A model generated the notes under the pieces. The model ran no database searches. It saw nothing but the letters and a program-made list of their open reading frames with translations, and was not told the origin of the DNA. Both the position numbers and the translations under genes were made by a program. From positions 1 to 64,000 of the forward strand of contig NZ_LYXZ01000014.1 in NCBI RefSeq assembly GCF_001676615.1: a stretch of DNA of 64,000 nt, read 5' to 3'. Numbering within the stretch: position 1 is the stretch's first letter; every line of letters starts with the position of its first letter. Shown piece by piece: positions 1 to 9,027 of the stretch. Origin of the DNA: Labrys sp. WJW. GTDB lineage: Bacteria > Pseudomonadota > Alphaproteobacteria > Rhizobiales > Labraceae.

Positions 1-74
1 AGCTACTCACAATCCTCAATGCAATCATTCGCGATCAACAACCATGGCAAACCGCTTGACATCCAAGACAGTCG

Positions 75-220
75 CTCTCCCCGTAAGAACGGGGCGAGGG
101 GACCTTGCCGGTACATTTTATACTGAAAACGTCTCATCTCGCTCAACCCCCGGGCGAGATGAACGGCCCGAGGATGAATCGCGACGCCTGCGCCCCCTCG
201 CCCCGTTCTTACGGGGAGAG
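75..220. repeat. Inverted repeat pair (REP-like, class C)
   Basis: Positions 75-101 and 194-220 are exact reverse complements (27 nt), built around CCCCGTAAGAACGGGG, with about 90 bases between. Each arm can also fold on itself. The region 1-294 holds no convincing gene; this repeat lies downstream of the ALDH gene that ends at 295 and could act as a transcript end or a REP-type element. It is distinct in sequence from the other repeat families in the window. Confidence 0.7.
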
Positions 221-294
221 GATAGAGGTGAGGGGCTGCGCGACTTCGATGGGACGTGCCATTACAAGCGGGGTTGCTTGTAATGGTGCCGACC

Positions 295-2691
295 CTATTC
301 GCCGTAGGGCACCCAGATGTTCTTCACCTGGGTGGCGTGGCGCAGATAGTCGGCGCCCTGGGCCTGCGTGTCCTTCAGCCAGTCGATGGCGCGGCCCTGG
401 TTGGTCCAGGTCGCCTTGAGGTTGCCGGCGGAGGCCTTCTCGGCAGAAGCGGCGCCGCTCCTGGAGCCGTGATACCAGAGCGCGTCGACGTCATCGTGCT
501 CGGCCAGGGTCTTGGCGAGTTCGTCGCGCGCGCCGGTGACGATGTTGATCACGCCACCAGGCACGTCCGACGTCTCCAGGATCTGGTAGAAGTCGGTTGC
601 CGCCAGCGGGAAGGCCGGCGAGGGTACTACGACGACGCGGTTGCCCATGGCGATCGCCGGCAGCACCAGCGAGACGAAGCCGAGCAGCGGCGCCTCGTCC
701 GGGCAGAGGATGCCGACCACGCCGAAGGGCTCGTTCATCGCCAGCGTCACGTTGCGCGAACGGGTGGAATGCACGCGGCCGTCATATTTGTCTGCCTGGG
801 CGGCATAGTAGAAGATGCGCCTGACAGCCTTTTCCACTTCCGCCTTGGCCGCCTTGGCGCTGTGGCCGTAGCTCACCAGGCGCTGCTCGAATTCGGCGGC
901 ACGGGCCGACAGGTTCTCGGCGATGTAGTAGAGCACCTGGGCGCGATTATGCGCCGTGGCTGCGCCCCAGCCGCCCGCCTTGGTCGCCGCTTCGACCGCG
1001 TTGCGGATGTCCTTGCGATTGCCGAGGCCGGCCTGGCCGAGCGTGGCCCCGGCCGTGCTCTTCACCGTGTAGCTATAGCCGGAATCCGGACGGGCCTGCT
1101 TGCCGCCGACGAACAATTTGGCAGTGCGGTCGATGCTGGGCAGGCCGGTACCGGCAGGTGCTTCCGCCGGCGTCACGCCGAGCGCGGCCGCTTTGCCGTC
1201 CTCGGCAGCCGGCAGGGATTTCTCCCAGTCGGGCTTGAGATATTCGTAGAGGCCTTCGCGGCCGCCCTCGCGACCGAAGCCGCTCTCGCGATAGCCGCCG
1301 AAGCCGGCGGCGGCATCGAACAGGTTGGTGGAGTTGACCCAGACCACGCCGGCCTTCATGCGGGCGGCGGTGTCGAGGGCGCGGTTGATGTTCTCCGACC
1401 AGATCGAGGCGGCGAGGCCATAGCGGGTGTGGTTGGCGAGCTGGATCGCCTCGTCGGGCGTGCGGAAGGTCATCGCCACGGCGACAGGACCGAAGATCTC
1501 CACTTCCGAGACCGTGGAGGAGGGTTCCACATCGATGAAGATCGACGGCGGGAAGAAGCTGCCTTTGGCTGGCAGCGCGCAATCGGCCTGCCAGAGCGTG
1601 CCGCCCTCCTGTTCGCCCTTCTTGACGAGGTCCTGGATGCGCTGGAGCTGCACCGGCGCGACGATGGCGCCCATGTCGACGGACTTGTCGAGCGGATCGC
1701 CGACGCGCAGCGTCTCCATGCGGCGGCGCAGCTTGCCGAGGAAGCGCTCGGCGATGCCTTCCTGGATGAGCAGGCGCGAGCCGGCGCAGCAGACCTGGCC
1801 CTGGTTGAACCAGATGGCATCGACCACGCCTTCCACGGCGCCGTCGAGATCGGCATCCTCATAGACGATGAAAGGCGACTTGCCGCCGAGCTCGAGCGAG
1901 AGCTTCTTGCCGGAGCCCGCCGTGGCCTGGCGGATCAGGCGTCCGACCTCGGTGGAGCCGGTGAAGGCGATCTTGTCGACGTCGGGATGGGCGACGAGGG
2001 CCGCACCCGTGGCGCCGTCGCCGGTGACGATGTTGACCACGCCATCCGGCAGGCCGGCTTCGCGGCAGATCTCGGCGAAGGCGAGCGCCGTGAGTGGGGT
2101 GAACTCGGCGGGCTTGAGCACCACCGTGTTGCCGGCGGCCAGGGCCGGGGCGATCTTCCAGGCCAGCATCAGGAGCGGGAAGTTCCACGGAATGATCTGC
2201 CCGCAGACGCCGACCGGGCCATAGCCGGCGAACTCGGTCTCGACCAGCTCGGCCCAGCCGGCATGGTGGTAGAAATGCCGGGCGACCAGGGGAATGTCGA
2301 TGTCGCGGCTCTCGCGGATCGGCTTGCCATTGTCCAGCGTCTCCAGCACCGAAAGGAAGCGCTCGCGCTTCTGGATGTGGCGGGCGATGGCATAGAGATA
2401 GCGGGCGCGCTCATGGCCCGGCAGCGCCGACCAGGCCGGAAAGGCCTTGCGGGCGGCCTTGACGGCGGCATCGACATCCTCGGCCGTGCCGGCGGCGACC
2501 TTGGCGAGCAGGGTGTCGCGGGCGGGATTGACGACCTCGAAGGTGTCCTTGCCCTTGGAGGCGACGAAGGATCCGCCGATGAAGTGCTTGAAGCCCTTCT
2601 CGTGGCTCGCGAGCCAGGCCGTGACGTGATTGTCGGCTTCGGGCGCAGGACCATAGTCCATGGTTTGCAGAATTTCCTTTACGGTGGGCAC
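295..2691 (-). CDS. Double-domain aldehyde dehydrogenase family protein
   Basis: This 798-residue protein has two ALDH-fold halves. The first half (about residues 30-500) is complete: an IIPWNFPLLM motif near 167, Glu267 in LELGGKSPF and the catalytic cysteine at 301/302 in FNQGQVCCAGSR. The second half (about 525-798) keeps ALDH-like segments (NEPFGVVGILCPDEAPL, GGVINIVTG) but shows no catalytic cysteine motif and no LELGG motif, so it is probably structural or regulatory. The start is GTG at 2691 preceded by GAGGAC; it lies 10 bases after the deoC stop, so the two are co-transcribed. DeoC releases acetaldehyde, and oxidation of that to acetate is the natural job for this enzyme (inference from context). 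The tandem architecture is roughly 300 residues longer than a usual ALDH. Confidence 0.9.
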   Translation of the reverse strand: MPTVKEILQTMDYGPAPEADNHVTAWLASHEKGFKHFIGGSFVASKGKDTFEVVNPARDTLLAKVAAGTAEDVDAAVKAARKAFPAWSALPGHERARYLYAIARHIQKRERFLSVLETLDNGKPIRESRDIDIPLVARHFYHHAGWAELVETEFAGYGPVGVCGQIIPWNFPLLMLAWKIAPALAAGNTVVLKPAEFTPLTALAFAEICREAGLPDGVVNIVTGDGATGAALVAHPDVDKIAFTGSTEVGRLIRQATAGSGKKLSLELGGKSPFIVYEDADLDGAVEGVVDAIWFNQGQVCCAGSRLLIQEGIAERFLGKLRRRMETLRVGDPLDKSVDMGAIVAPVQLQRIQDLVKKGEQEGGTLWQADCALPAKGSFFPPSIFIDVEPSSTVSEVEIFGPVAVAMTFRTPDEAIQLANHTRYGLAASIWSENINRALDTAARMKAGVVWVNSTNLFDAAAGFGGYRESGFGREGGREGLYEYLKPDWEKSLPAAEDGKAAALGVTPAEAPAGTGLPSIDRTAKLFVGGKQARPDSGYSYTVKSTAGATLGQAGLGNRKDIRNAVEAATKAGGWGAATAHNRAQVLYYIAENLSARAAEFEQRLVSYGHSAKAAKAEVEKAVRRIFYYAAQADKYDGRVHSTRSRNVTLAMNEPFGVVGILCPDEAPLLGFVSLVLPAIAMGNRVVVVPSPAFPLAATDFYQILETSDVPGGVINIVTGARDELAKTLAEHDDVDALWYHGSRSGAASAEKASAGNLKATWTNQGRAIDWLKDTQAQGADYLRHATQVKNIWVPYGE

Positions 2692-2701
2692 AGTCTTGTC
2701 C

Positions 2702-3778
2702 TCAAGCCAAAGCGTGGTGGGTCAGCGCCGAGTAGCGCCCGGTCACGAAGTGTTCGAGCTGGCGCTCGATGTCGGCGAGCATCGAAGAGGCTCCGATGCG
2801 GAAAAGGTTGGGCTCCAGCCAGGGGCGGCCGAGCTCTTCCTTCATCAGGGCCAGCCAGGCGAGGGCGTCCTTGGCCGTCCTCAGGCCGCCGGCCGGCTTG
2901 AAGCCGACCGCCTCGCCGGTGAACTCGCCATAGTCGCGCAAGGCGCGGAGCATGGTGAGGCTGACGGGCAGGGTGGCGTTGACGTCCTCCTTGCCGGTGG
3001 AGGTCTTGATGAAATCGGAGCCCGCCATCATGGCGACCATCGAGGCCTTGTAGACATTGCGCAGGGTCTTGAGGTCGCCGGTGGCGAGAATGGCCTTGAG
3101 ATGGGCTTCGCCGCAGGCCTCGCGCATGGCGCGGATCTCGTCATAGAGACCGTTCCAGTCCTGTGTCAGCACCTGGGCGCGGTTGATGACGATGTCGATC
3201 TCGCCGGCGCCCTGGTCCACCGCATAGCGGATCTCGGCGAGGCGCTGGGGCAGCGGGGTGAGGCCGGCGGGAAAGCCGGTCGCCACCGAGGCGACAGGAA
3301 TGCCCGAGCCGGCGAGCGCCTTGACGGCGGGACCGACCATGGTCGGATAGACGCAGACCGCTCCCACCGTGGGCGGGGCATCGGCGAGGCCGAGGGCTTC
3401 AACGATATCCTCGCGGATGGGGCGACGCGCCTTCATGGCGAGGCGATGGACGCGCCCGGGCGTGTCGTCGCCGGCCAGAGTGGTCAGGTCGATGCATTGC
3501 ACCGCCTTCACCAGCCAGGCAGCCTGGTATTCCTTCTTCACCGTGCGGCGCCCGCCCAGGGTCGCGGCCCGGCGTTCGGTCGCGCTGAGATTGACCTCGA
3601 TCGCGTCGAACCATTCGGGCTTGAGGGCGGTACCGGAATTGCGGGCATGGGCACCCTGGCCTGATACGGTGAGGGCGGAGCTGACAGGCACCACGCTGAG
3701 AGCTGGGACTGTTTGACCAGAGGAGACCTGGGCGGGCTTTTTGGAGGCAGCCGGCGTGCCTTTTTCGGTCTTATCCAT
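2702..3778 (-). CDS. deoC: Deoxyribose-phosphate aldolase
   Basis: DeoC cleaves 2-deoxyribose 5-phosphate to glyceraldehyde 3-phosphate and acetaldehyde. The 358-residue product carries the Schiff-base lysine Lys258 in DFIKTSTG, the second lysine Lys294 in GFKPAGGLRTA and the acidic relay residue Asp195 in EIDIVINR, matching the class I aldolase family. About 60 extra N-terminal residues, rich in Ser, Thr and Pro, make it longer than the roughly 260-residue E. coli enzyme. The start is the ATG at 3778, which overlaps the regulator stop (ATGGATAA); upstream in-frame methionines would lie within the regulator gene and are rejected. It sits between the regulator and the ALDH in one operon. A relaxed substrate is possible, given the polyol-type enzymes next door. 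Confidence 0.93.
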   Translation of the reverse strand: MDKTEKGTPAASKKPAQVSSGQTVPALSVVPVSSALTVSGQGAHARNSGTALKPEWFDAIEVNLSATERRAATLGGRRTVKKEYQAAWLVKAVQCIDLTTLAGDDTPGRVHRLAMKARRPIREDIVEALGLADAPPTVGAVCVYPTMVGPAVKALAGSGIPVASVATGFPAGLTPLPQRLAEIRYAVDQGAGEIDIVINRAQVLTQDWNGLYDEIRAMREACGEAHLKAILATGDLKTLRNVYKASMVAMMAGSDFIKTSTGKEDVNATLPVSLTMLRALRDYGEFTGEAVGFKPAGGLRTAKDALAWLALMKEELGRPWLEPNLFRIGASSMLADIERQLEHFVTGRYSALTHHALA

Positions 3779-4769
3779 GGTGGCTTTCATCCAGGAGGAA
3801 GCGTGCCGTCTCTTCGTCGGTGACGAGCACATTGACATAGCCGGCCCGAAGGCAGGCAAGGGTAACGGGCTGTTTGGACTTGCCGGCAGCGACGCCGATC
3901 GAGAATTTGCGCTCCCGGCAATAACGCAGGTCCAGGCCGATGGTTCGTGCGTCGATATCCGCATCGACGATATTGCCTTGGGCATCGATGTAACGGCTGA
4001 GAATGTCACCGACGGCGCCCTTCGCCTTGAGCGCCTGGGTTTCCGCCTCGGTGACAAAGCCCGATTGCACCAGGACGGAATCGGGGCTGATCGTGCCCAT
4101 GCCGAAGCAGATCACCGGGGCCTGGCGGGCAAGCTCCAAGACGCTGGCGATGGTGGGGTCCTGCTCCAGGGCGATGCGGGTGGCGGCATGGCCGAGAATG
4201 GCGGGCACCGGCAGCAAGGTTGCCGTGCCATTGGCCGAGCGGGCGAAGAGCTCGGCGGTGTTGTTGGTGCGCACCGAGGGCGAACGAATGTTCATGGCGC
4301 CGTTGAGCAGCACCACCTCCACGCCTTCGTTCCAGAAGGGCGGCAGGCGGTGGGCCACGGCGCTCATGGTGCGGCCCCAGGACACGCCGATCAGCGGCAC
4401 CTTGCCGAGACCGGCGAGCATGCGCGCGGCGGCCTGCGCCACGGCATCGAGCAGGAGGCCTTCGTCCTCCTCGCCATTGTTGGGGACGACCACCGCTTCC
4501 TTCAGGTTCCAGCGGCGCTGGAGCCTGGACTCGATGTCGGGGGAGCGCGGCGCCCGCGGCACGATCTCGATGCGCACGATGCCGGCCTCGCGTGCTTCGG
4601 TCAGCAGGCGGCTCGCCTGCCAGCGCGTGAGGTTGAGCTCCTTGGCGAGGTCGCCCATGGTCATGTCGAGCTCATAGTAGCGCTTGGCGACCTGGATCAT
4701 CAGGAGTTCGCGCTGCTCGCCGGACATCGTCCTGAACTGGACGTCTTGGTCGAGATTGCCGACACTCAT
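3771..4769 (-). CDS. SorC-family (DeoR-type) sugar-binding transcriptional regulator
   Basis: The protein (332 residues from ATG 4769) has an N-terminal helix-turn-helix at about residues 38-60 (TMGDLAKELNLTRWQASRLL) and a long C-terminal domain of the SorC sugar-phosphate-sensing type, with features such as GVSWGRTM and CFGMGTISPDS. Members bind operators and are released by a phosphorylated sugar intermediate. The ATG overlaps the kinase stop as ATGA. Being embedded between the kinase and the aldolase, it probably controls its own operon and the importer, through the shared motif at 8939 and 12819 (inference). An upstream TTG at 4772 is possible but less likely. Confidence 0.88.
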   Translation of the reverse strand: MSVGNLDQDVQFRTMSGEQRELLMIQVAKRYYELDMTMGDLAKELNLTRWQASRLLTEAREAGIVRIEIVPRAPRSPDIESRLQRRWNLKEAVVVPNNGEEDEGLLLDAVAQAAARMLAGLGKVPLIGVSWGRTMSAVAHRLPPFWNEGVEVVLLNGAMNIRSPSVRTNNTAELFARSANGTATLLPVPAILGHAATRIALEQDPTIASVLELARQAPVICFGMGTISPDSVLVQSGFVTEAETQALKAKGAVGDILSRYIDAQGNIVDADIDARTIGLDLRYCRERKFSIGVAAGKSKQPVTLACLRAGYVNVLVTDEETARFLLDESHHG

Positions 4770-6286
4770 CAACGCGATCCCTCAAGCTGTCTTGATGCCA
4801 GCTTGCGCGAGAGTGGCGCAAGAAGCTCGGTCGCTTCAAGATAATCCTGCAGCAATTCACCATAGCGGGCATGGGCGACGAGGTCGGGCTCGACCAGCGT
4901 GACCGGCTGGGCCACCGCGTCCGCCGCGGCGAAGAGGTCGTCGAACAGGCCGGCGCCGGTGGCGGCTGAGGCGGCGGTGCCGACGAGGGTAAGATTGGTC
5001 TGGCCGAGGAGTTCGACGGGCATGCCCATGGCGTCGACCGTGGCCCGCAACCACAGCGGATTCTTGGCATAGCCGCCCGAAGAGACGATGCGGTTGCAGG
5101 GAATGCCGAGATCCTGGATGCGGCGGAACACGTTTGCCGAACCCAGTGCCACCGCTTCGACGGCGGAGCGATAGAGATCCGCGCGGGTATGGCTGAGGGC
5201 AAGGCCGAGCACGGCACCGCGCAGCAAGGGATCGCGATAGGGCGTGCGGTTGCCCATGAAATAATCGAGCGTCAGCAGGCCGGTGCCGCCGACGCGCAGG
5301 GCGCTCGCTTCCTGCACCAGGGCGGCTCGTTCCTGCTGGTCGAGGCCGAACATGTCGCGGGCATACCAGGACATCACGGAGCCGGCCGAAACCTGTCCGG
5401 CTTCCACCAGCCAGTAATCGTCGACCAGGGCGTGGGGATAGGGCCCCCAGAAGCCGGTGACCGGTGCCTCGGCCGCGAGCTGGAAAAGATGGACGATCGA
5501 GGTGCCCCCGATCAGCAGATGTTCGCCTGGCCTCAGGGTACCGGCGCCCGCGATGCCGGTATGCGCATCGATGCCGCCCTGCGCCAGAGTGGGCCGGTTG
5601 GCGAGGCCGAGATGCTCGGCAGCAGCGGCGCTGACCGGAGCGATCGGCGCCCCCACCGCCTTGATATCGTTTGGCAGTTTCGCGGCGAGGTCGGCAATGC
5701 CGAACTCGGCATAGAGCTCGTCGGGGAAGCGCCGGCTGACGGAATCGTAGTTCCACTTGCAGGTCGCATTCATGCGCGAGCCGACCCACAGGCCCGTCAG
5801 CTTAAAATTGATGTAGTCGAGGCACTCGCAGATGATGTCGGCGTCCGCATAGACGTCCGGCTCGTGGCGCGAGAGCCACATCGCCTTGGGCACCAGCCAT
5901 TCGGCCGCGTCGCTGCCGCCGGCATAGGCCAATACGGGGTGCTGCGAGCGTGCGGTTCGGGCGGCTTCCTCGGCGGCCCTGCAGTCCATCCACAAGAGAG
6001 AAGGCCGGAGCGGTGTCCCGTCCCGCCTACAGGCCACCACGGTCGAGGCCGTGGTAGCGGCGCAGACCCCATCGATGAGGGGGGATCCGAGGTCGCGCAT
6101 CAGCCCGCGGCTGGCCTGGCCGAGCGCCTCCCACCAGTCGGTCGGCGATTGTTCCGCCCAGCCCGGATGGGGGTGGCGGGTGGGGTACTGGACCTCCCGC
6201 TCACCGAGCATCGCACGGCTGTCGAGGTCGAACACGCCGACCCTGATGCCGCCGGTGCCGAAATCCAGGCCGAGAAGACGTGGCAT
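4769..6286 (-). CDS. FGGY-family carbohydrate kinase
   Basis: This 505-residue protein begins with the FGGY phosphate-binding motif LLGLDFGTGGIRVGVFD and carries the second-domain ATPase motifs (IGGTSIVH near the middle, SSGGYAKNPLWLRATVD towards the C-terminus). Family members phosphorylate pentuloses, xylitol, erythritol, glycerol or related polyols with ATP. The start ATG 6286 has a TTGGAGAACCTC ribosome site; the in-frame extension to 6400 runs into a palindromic repeat and is rejected. It overlaps the SorC regulator by ATGA. Substrate is not determinable; neighbours suggest a ketose or polyol whose phosphate reaches DeoC. Confidence 0.9.
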   Translation of the reverse strand: MPRLLGLDFGTGGIRVGVFDLDSRAMLGEREVQYPTRHPHPGWAEQSPTDWWEALGQASRGLMRDLGSPLIDGVCAATTASTVVACRRDGTPLRPSLLWMDCRAAEEAARTARSQHPVLAYAGGSDAAEWLVPKAMWLSRHEPDVYADADIICECLDYINFKLTGLWVGSRMNATCKWNYDSVSRRFPDELYAEFGIADLAAKLPNDIKAVGAPIAPVSAAAAEHLGLANRPTLAQGGIDAHTGIAGAGTLRPGEHLLIGGTSIVHLFQLAAEAPVTGFWGPYPHALVDDYWLVEAGQVSAGSVMSWYARDMFGLDQQERAALVQEASALRVGGTGLLTLDYFMGNRTPYRDPLLRGAVLGLALSHTRADLYRSAVEAVALGSANVFRRIQDLGIPCNRIVSSGGYAKNPLWLRATVDAMGMPVELLGQTNLTLVGTAASAATGAGLFDDLFAAADAVAQPVTLVEPDLVAHARYGELLQDYLEATELLAPLSRKLASRQLEGSR

Positions 6287-6312
6287 GAGGTTCTCCAAGA
6301 TAGAGCGCAACT

Positions 6313-6436
6313 CCCTTCTCCCCTTGTGGGAGAAGGTGGCGCGTAGCGCCGGATGAGGGGTGGAAGAGGATGCCTTGCAAGGTAGCGCATCACCCCTCAT
6401 CCCCCTGCCGGGACCTTCTCCCGCAAGGGGAGAAGG
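6313..6436. repeat. REP-like palindromic element, class A
   Basis: Two outward arms (CTTCTCCCCTTGTGGGAGAAGG at the left, less one base, and CTTCTCCC-GCAAGGGGAGAAG at the right) flank an inner inverted GGATGAGGGG / CCCCTCATCC pair. The same layout recurs at 11591-11711, 13611-13796 and 34353-34500. It occupies the gap between the GatD-like gene and the kinase inside the operon. Confidence 0.8.
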
Positions 6437-6444
6437 AACTTAGT

Positions 6445-7461
6445 CTACGGCCTGAACATCACCTTGGAGAAGAACTCGTTCTTGCGCTTGAAGCTCTCGA
6501 ACATGCCGGGCAGTTCCTCGAGCGTGAGCTCATGGGTGATCATGAATTCCCATTTGAGCTTGCCGGTGGCGAGAGCGTCGAGGGACACCGTCCACTGCTT
6601 GCCGGGGAAGGGCGCGCCGAAGGAGTTCCAGGCGCCGTGCAGGGACACTTCCTGACGCAGGAAGTGCTGGAAGGTCTGGTTCTCCAGCGCGACCTCGCCG
6701 ACGGGAATGCCGATGAACACGACATGGCCGCCGGGGCCGGCCAGCTTGGCGGCGAAGTTGATCGAGGAAGGATGGCCGGCCGCCTCGACGATGAGGTCGC
6801 AATTCAACCCTGACGGCAGCGGATCGGTGATCAGCTGGGTGTGGGTCGCACCGGCCTCGCGCGCCTGTTCGAGCTTCTGCTCGGAGACGTCGACGGCGAC
6901 GACTTCAGTGCAGCCCATCAGCTTCATCCACTGGATGGCGAACAGGCCGATCGGGCCGCAGCCGATGACGCCGCCGCGCTGGCCGACGGTGGGCGGGGCC
7001 TTCCAGACGGCATGGAGGGCGATCGAGGCCGGGTCGGTCATGGCGATGGCGCGGGGATCGGCGTCGGCCGGGGCCTTGAGCAGATTGCCGACCGGCACCG
7101 CAACGAATTCGGTATAGGCGCCGTCGCGACGGCTGCCGAAATAGTCATAGTTGCGGCAGCGCGAGAAATTGCCGGTCGCGCACTGATCGCAGACCCGGCA
7201 GGGAATGAGCGGGGCGACACCGACGAGCTCACCCTTCTCGAAACCGGTCACGCCAGAGCCGATCTCCGAGATGTGGCCCGAGAATTCATGCCCGCAGATG
7301 ATCGGCATGCGATGGGCGCCCTTGGTCAGCATGCGCGGCAGGTCCGACCCGCATACGCCGACGGCCGCGACGCGCAGCAGTACTTCTCCGGTTGCGGCGA
7401 CCGGTTTCGGAACGTCCTCGAGGCGAATGTCACCCGGCGAATACATAACGGCGGCGCGCAT
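6445..7461 (-). CDS. Zinc-dependent polyol dehydrogenase, galactitol-1-phosphate 5-dehydrogenase (GatD)-like
   Basis: A 338-residue medium-chain dehydrogenase. Catalytic zinc ligands are Cys37, His58 and Glu59 (VGVCGSDLPR, CGHEFSG). The structural zinc cysteines are Cys88, Cys91, Cys94 and Cys102. The Rossmann motif GCGPIGL lies in the second domain. The CGSDLPR...GAH...GHEFSG layout is the one seen in E. coli GatD, which oxidises galactitol 1-phosphate to tagatose 6-phosphate; identical substrate use is not proven. The start ATG 7461 is chosen because the 114-residue upstream extension is low-complexity repeat translation. It follows the GldA-like gene and precedes the kinase. Confidence 0.85.
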   Translation of the reverse strand: MRAAVMYSPGDIRLEDVPKPVAATGEVLLRVAAVGVCGSDLPRMLTKGAHRMPIICGHEFSGHISEIGSGVTGFEKGELVGVAPLIPCRVCDQCATGNFSRCRNYDYFGSRRDGAYTEFVAVPVGNLLKAPADADPRAIAMTDPASIALHAVWKAPPTVGQRGGVIGCGPIGLFAIQWMKLMGCTEVVAVDVSEQKLEQAREAGATHTQLITDPLPSGLNCDLIVEAAGHPSSINFAAKLAGPGGHVVFIGIPVGEVALENQTFQHFLRQEVSLHGAWNSFGAPFPGKQWTVSLDALATGKLKWEFMITHELTLEELPGMFESFKRKNEFFSKVMFRP

Positions 7462-7556
7462 GGTTAAAGTCCTTGAATAGGAAATGAAGTCTGAGATTGC
7501 GATGGTGAGGTCGCTTGCTGCGGACCTGTTTGTGGCCAAGCAGAGGGGAGCGCGAG

Positions 7557-7709
7557 AATCCTTCCCCGGTTTCGGGGAAGGTGTCGATGCGCAGCAGCGA
7601 CGGAAGGGGGCGAGTGGCACGACAGTGCGTTTTCCAGCGCCGCTTGCGCCACGCTCCCCCACCCGACCCGGCTTCGCCGGGCCACCCTCCCCGAAGTCGG
7701 GGAGGGATT
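7557..7709. repeat. REP-like palindromic element, class B
   Basis: A roughly 150-base imperfect palindrome: AATCCTTCCCC...GGGGAAGG at the left, GGCTTCGCCGGGCCACCC and CTCCCCGAAGTCGGGGAGGGATT at the right, with GTCGATGCGCAGCAGCGACGG inside, less its final base. The class recurs at 24060-24212, 28071-28223 and, as one arm only, at 37420-37443. It separates the GldA-like and GatD-like genes. Confidence 0.8.
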
Positions 7710-7750
7710 GTGGCGTCTTTCTCGTTTGGGTTCGGCCACGTCGAATTGCC

Positions 7751-8887
7751 TCAATGCGCGCCGAAGAGCGAGGAGGTGAAGGCGTCCAGGGCGATGATGG
7801 CATCGCGGACGATCTCCACCGACAGGGGCACGGCGACCCGCCAGGTGATCGAGCCTTCCTTGAGGGCCGCCTTGGCGACGCGCTCGATGTCTGCGGCGGT
7901 GGCCTTGCCGAGACGGAGGTCGGCGAGGGTGGTGGGCAGGCCCAGCGATTTGCAGAAGCGGGCGGTTTCCTCGATCTCGGCGAGCGGGCGCCCCTCCAGC
8001 ATCAGCAGGCAGAGCACGCCGAAGGCGACCTTCTCGCCGTGGAAGAAGCCGTGGCTTTCCTCCAGCGCCGTCAGGCCGTCATGGATGCCGTGGGCGGCGG
8101 AGACAGCGCAATTCTCGAAGCCCAGACCGCTGAGCAGCGTGTTGGCCTCGATGATGTTCTCGACTGCCGGCGTCAGCGCGCCCTTCTCGACCGCGAGCTT
8201 GGCCGCCAGCGCATCGCGCATCAGCACTTCATGGCAGGTCTTGGCGATGGCGATGCCGGCAAGCGGCGCGGGATAGCCGCCGGCGATGAAATTGTCCGAG
8301 CGCGATTCCAGGTTGGAGCGGGCTTCGAACCAGGTGGAGAGGGCATCGCCGATGCCGGCGACCAGGAAGCGCACCGGCGCCTTGGCGATCAGGGCGCTGT
8401 CGACCACCACCACGTCGGGGTTGCGCGACAGCATGAAGGATTCCTTGAACACGCCCTGCGGCGTGTAGGTCACCGCGATGGCGCTGGTCGGCGCATCCGT
8501 GGAGGCGATGGTCGGCACGATGGCGATGCGGGCCTTGTTGGCGATCGCGGCCAGCTTGGCCGTGTCGGCCGTCTTGCCGCCGCCGATGCCGACGACGACA
8601 TCCGCCTCGGCCTCGGCGACCAGGGCGGTGACCCGGTCGATCTCCTCGCGGCAGCACTCGCCGTTGAACTTCTCCATGGTGAGGCCGAGGCCGCTGCCCT
8701 CCAGCGAGGCGAGGATCGAGGGGCCGAGCTTCTCGAAGACGAAGCCGTCGACGAGCAGGAAGGCCTTGCTGCCGAGCGGAGTGAGATGATCGGCGAGGCG
8801 GTCGATCTCGCCGGCGCGCTGGATGTATTTGAGCGGACCGCCGAAAGCCCGGCCCTGCGCGCTGTGCCATCCTTGAGTTGCAGCCAT
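7751..8887 (-). CDS. Iron/zinc-containing alcohol dehydrogenase, glycerol dehydrogenase (GldA)-like
   Basis: This 378-residue protein follows the GldA family: the NAD-binding GIGGGKTADTAK loop, the STDAPTS segment, and metal ligands Asp181 (GIGDALSTW), His266 (AAHGIHDGL) and His283 (HGEKVAFG). GldA-type enzymes oxidise a secondary hydroxyl of glycerol or other small polyols with NAD+. It is the first gene after the importer operon, with its own 140-base upstream gap that contains the putative regulator site at 8939. The ATG at 8887 is preferred over an in-frame GTG at 8911. Exact substrate unknown. Confidence 0.85.
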   Translation of the reverse strand: MAATQGWHSAQGRAFGGPLKYIQRAGEIDRLADHLTPLGSKAFLLVDGFVFEKLGPSILASLEGSGLGLTMEKFNGECCREEIDRVTALVAEAEADVVVGIGGGKTADTAKLAAIANKARIAIVPTIASTDAPTSAIAVTYTPQGVFKESFMLSRNPDVVVVDSALIAKAPVRFLVAGIGDALSTWFEARSNLESRSDNFIAGGYPAPLAGIAIAKTCHEVLMRDALAAKLAVEKGALTPAVENIIEANTLLSGLGFENCAVSAAHGIHDGLTALEESHGFFHGEKVAFGVLCLLMLEGRPLAEIEETARFCKSLGLPTTLADLRLGKATAADIERVAKAALKEGSITWRVAVPLSVEIVRDAIIALDAFTSSLFGAH

Positions 8888-8938
8888 TTGGAGGGATTCC
8901 CTGTGTCGCACCGCCCGGCGGCGATGAATGATCGATAT

Positions 8939-8955
8939 TCACATTTGTGAAATAT
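8939..8955. promoter_or_regulatory. Putative operator TCACATTTGTGAAATAT upstream of the catabolic operon
   Basis: This 17-base site matches 12819-12835 at 15 of 17 positions (TCACATNNGTGAAATAT); the two differences fall in the two central bases of TCAC-N4-GTGA. A further half-site, TTATGTGAAAAA, follows at 8962. It lies 52 bases upstream of the GldA-like gene. I infer binding by the locus SorC regulator. Confidence 0.6.
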
Positions 8956-9027
8956 GATCATTTATGTGAAAAACTAGACAAAAAGAGACGCGCTGTCAAC
9001 GGAGTCGGCAGCGCGTCGGGTCGTGTT

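Noticed and set aside
256..2901. 881-codon plus-strand open frame
   Set aside because: It is the mirror of the ALDH gene on the opposite strand. Long antisense frames are expected in GC-rich genes with G/C at third positions, and its translation is Arg/Gly/Asp-rich without domains.
3779..4057. N-terminal extension of deoC
   Set aside because: It would lie wholly within the SorC regulator gene in another frame and is not family-like.
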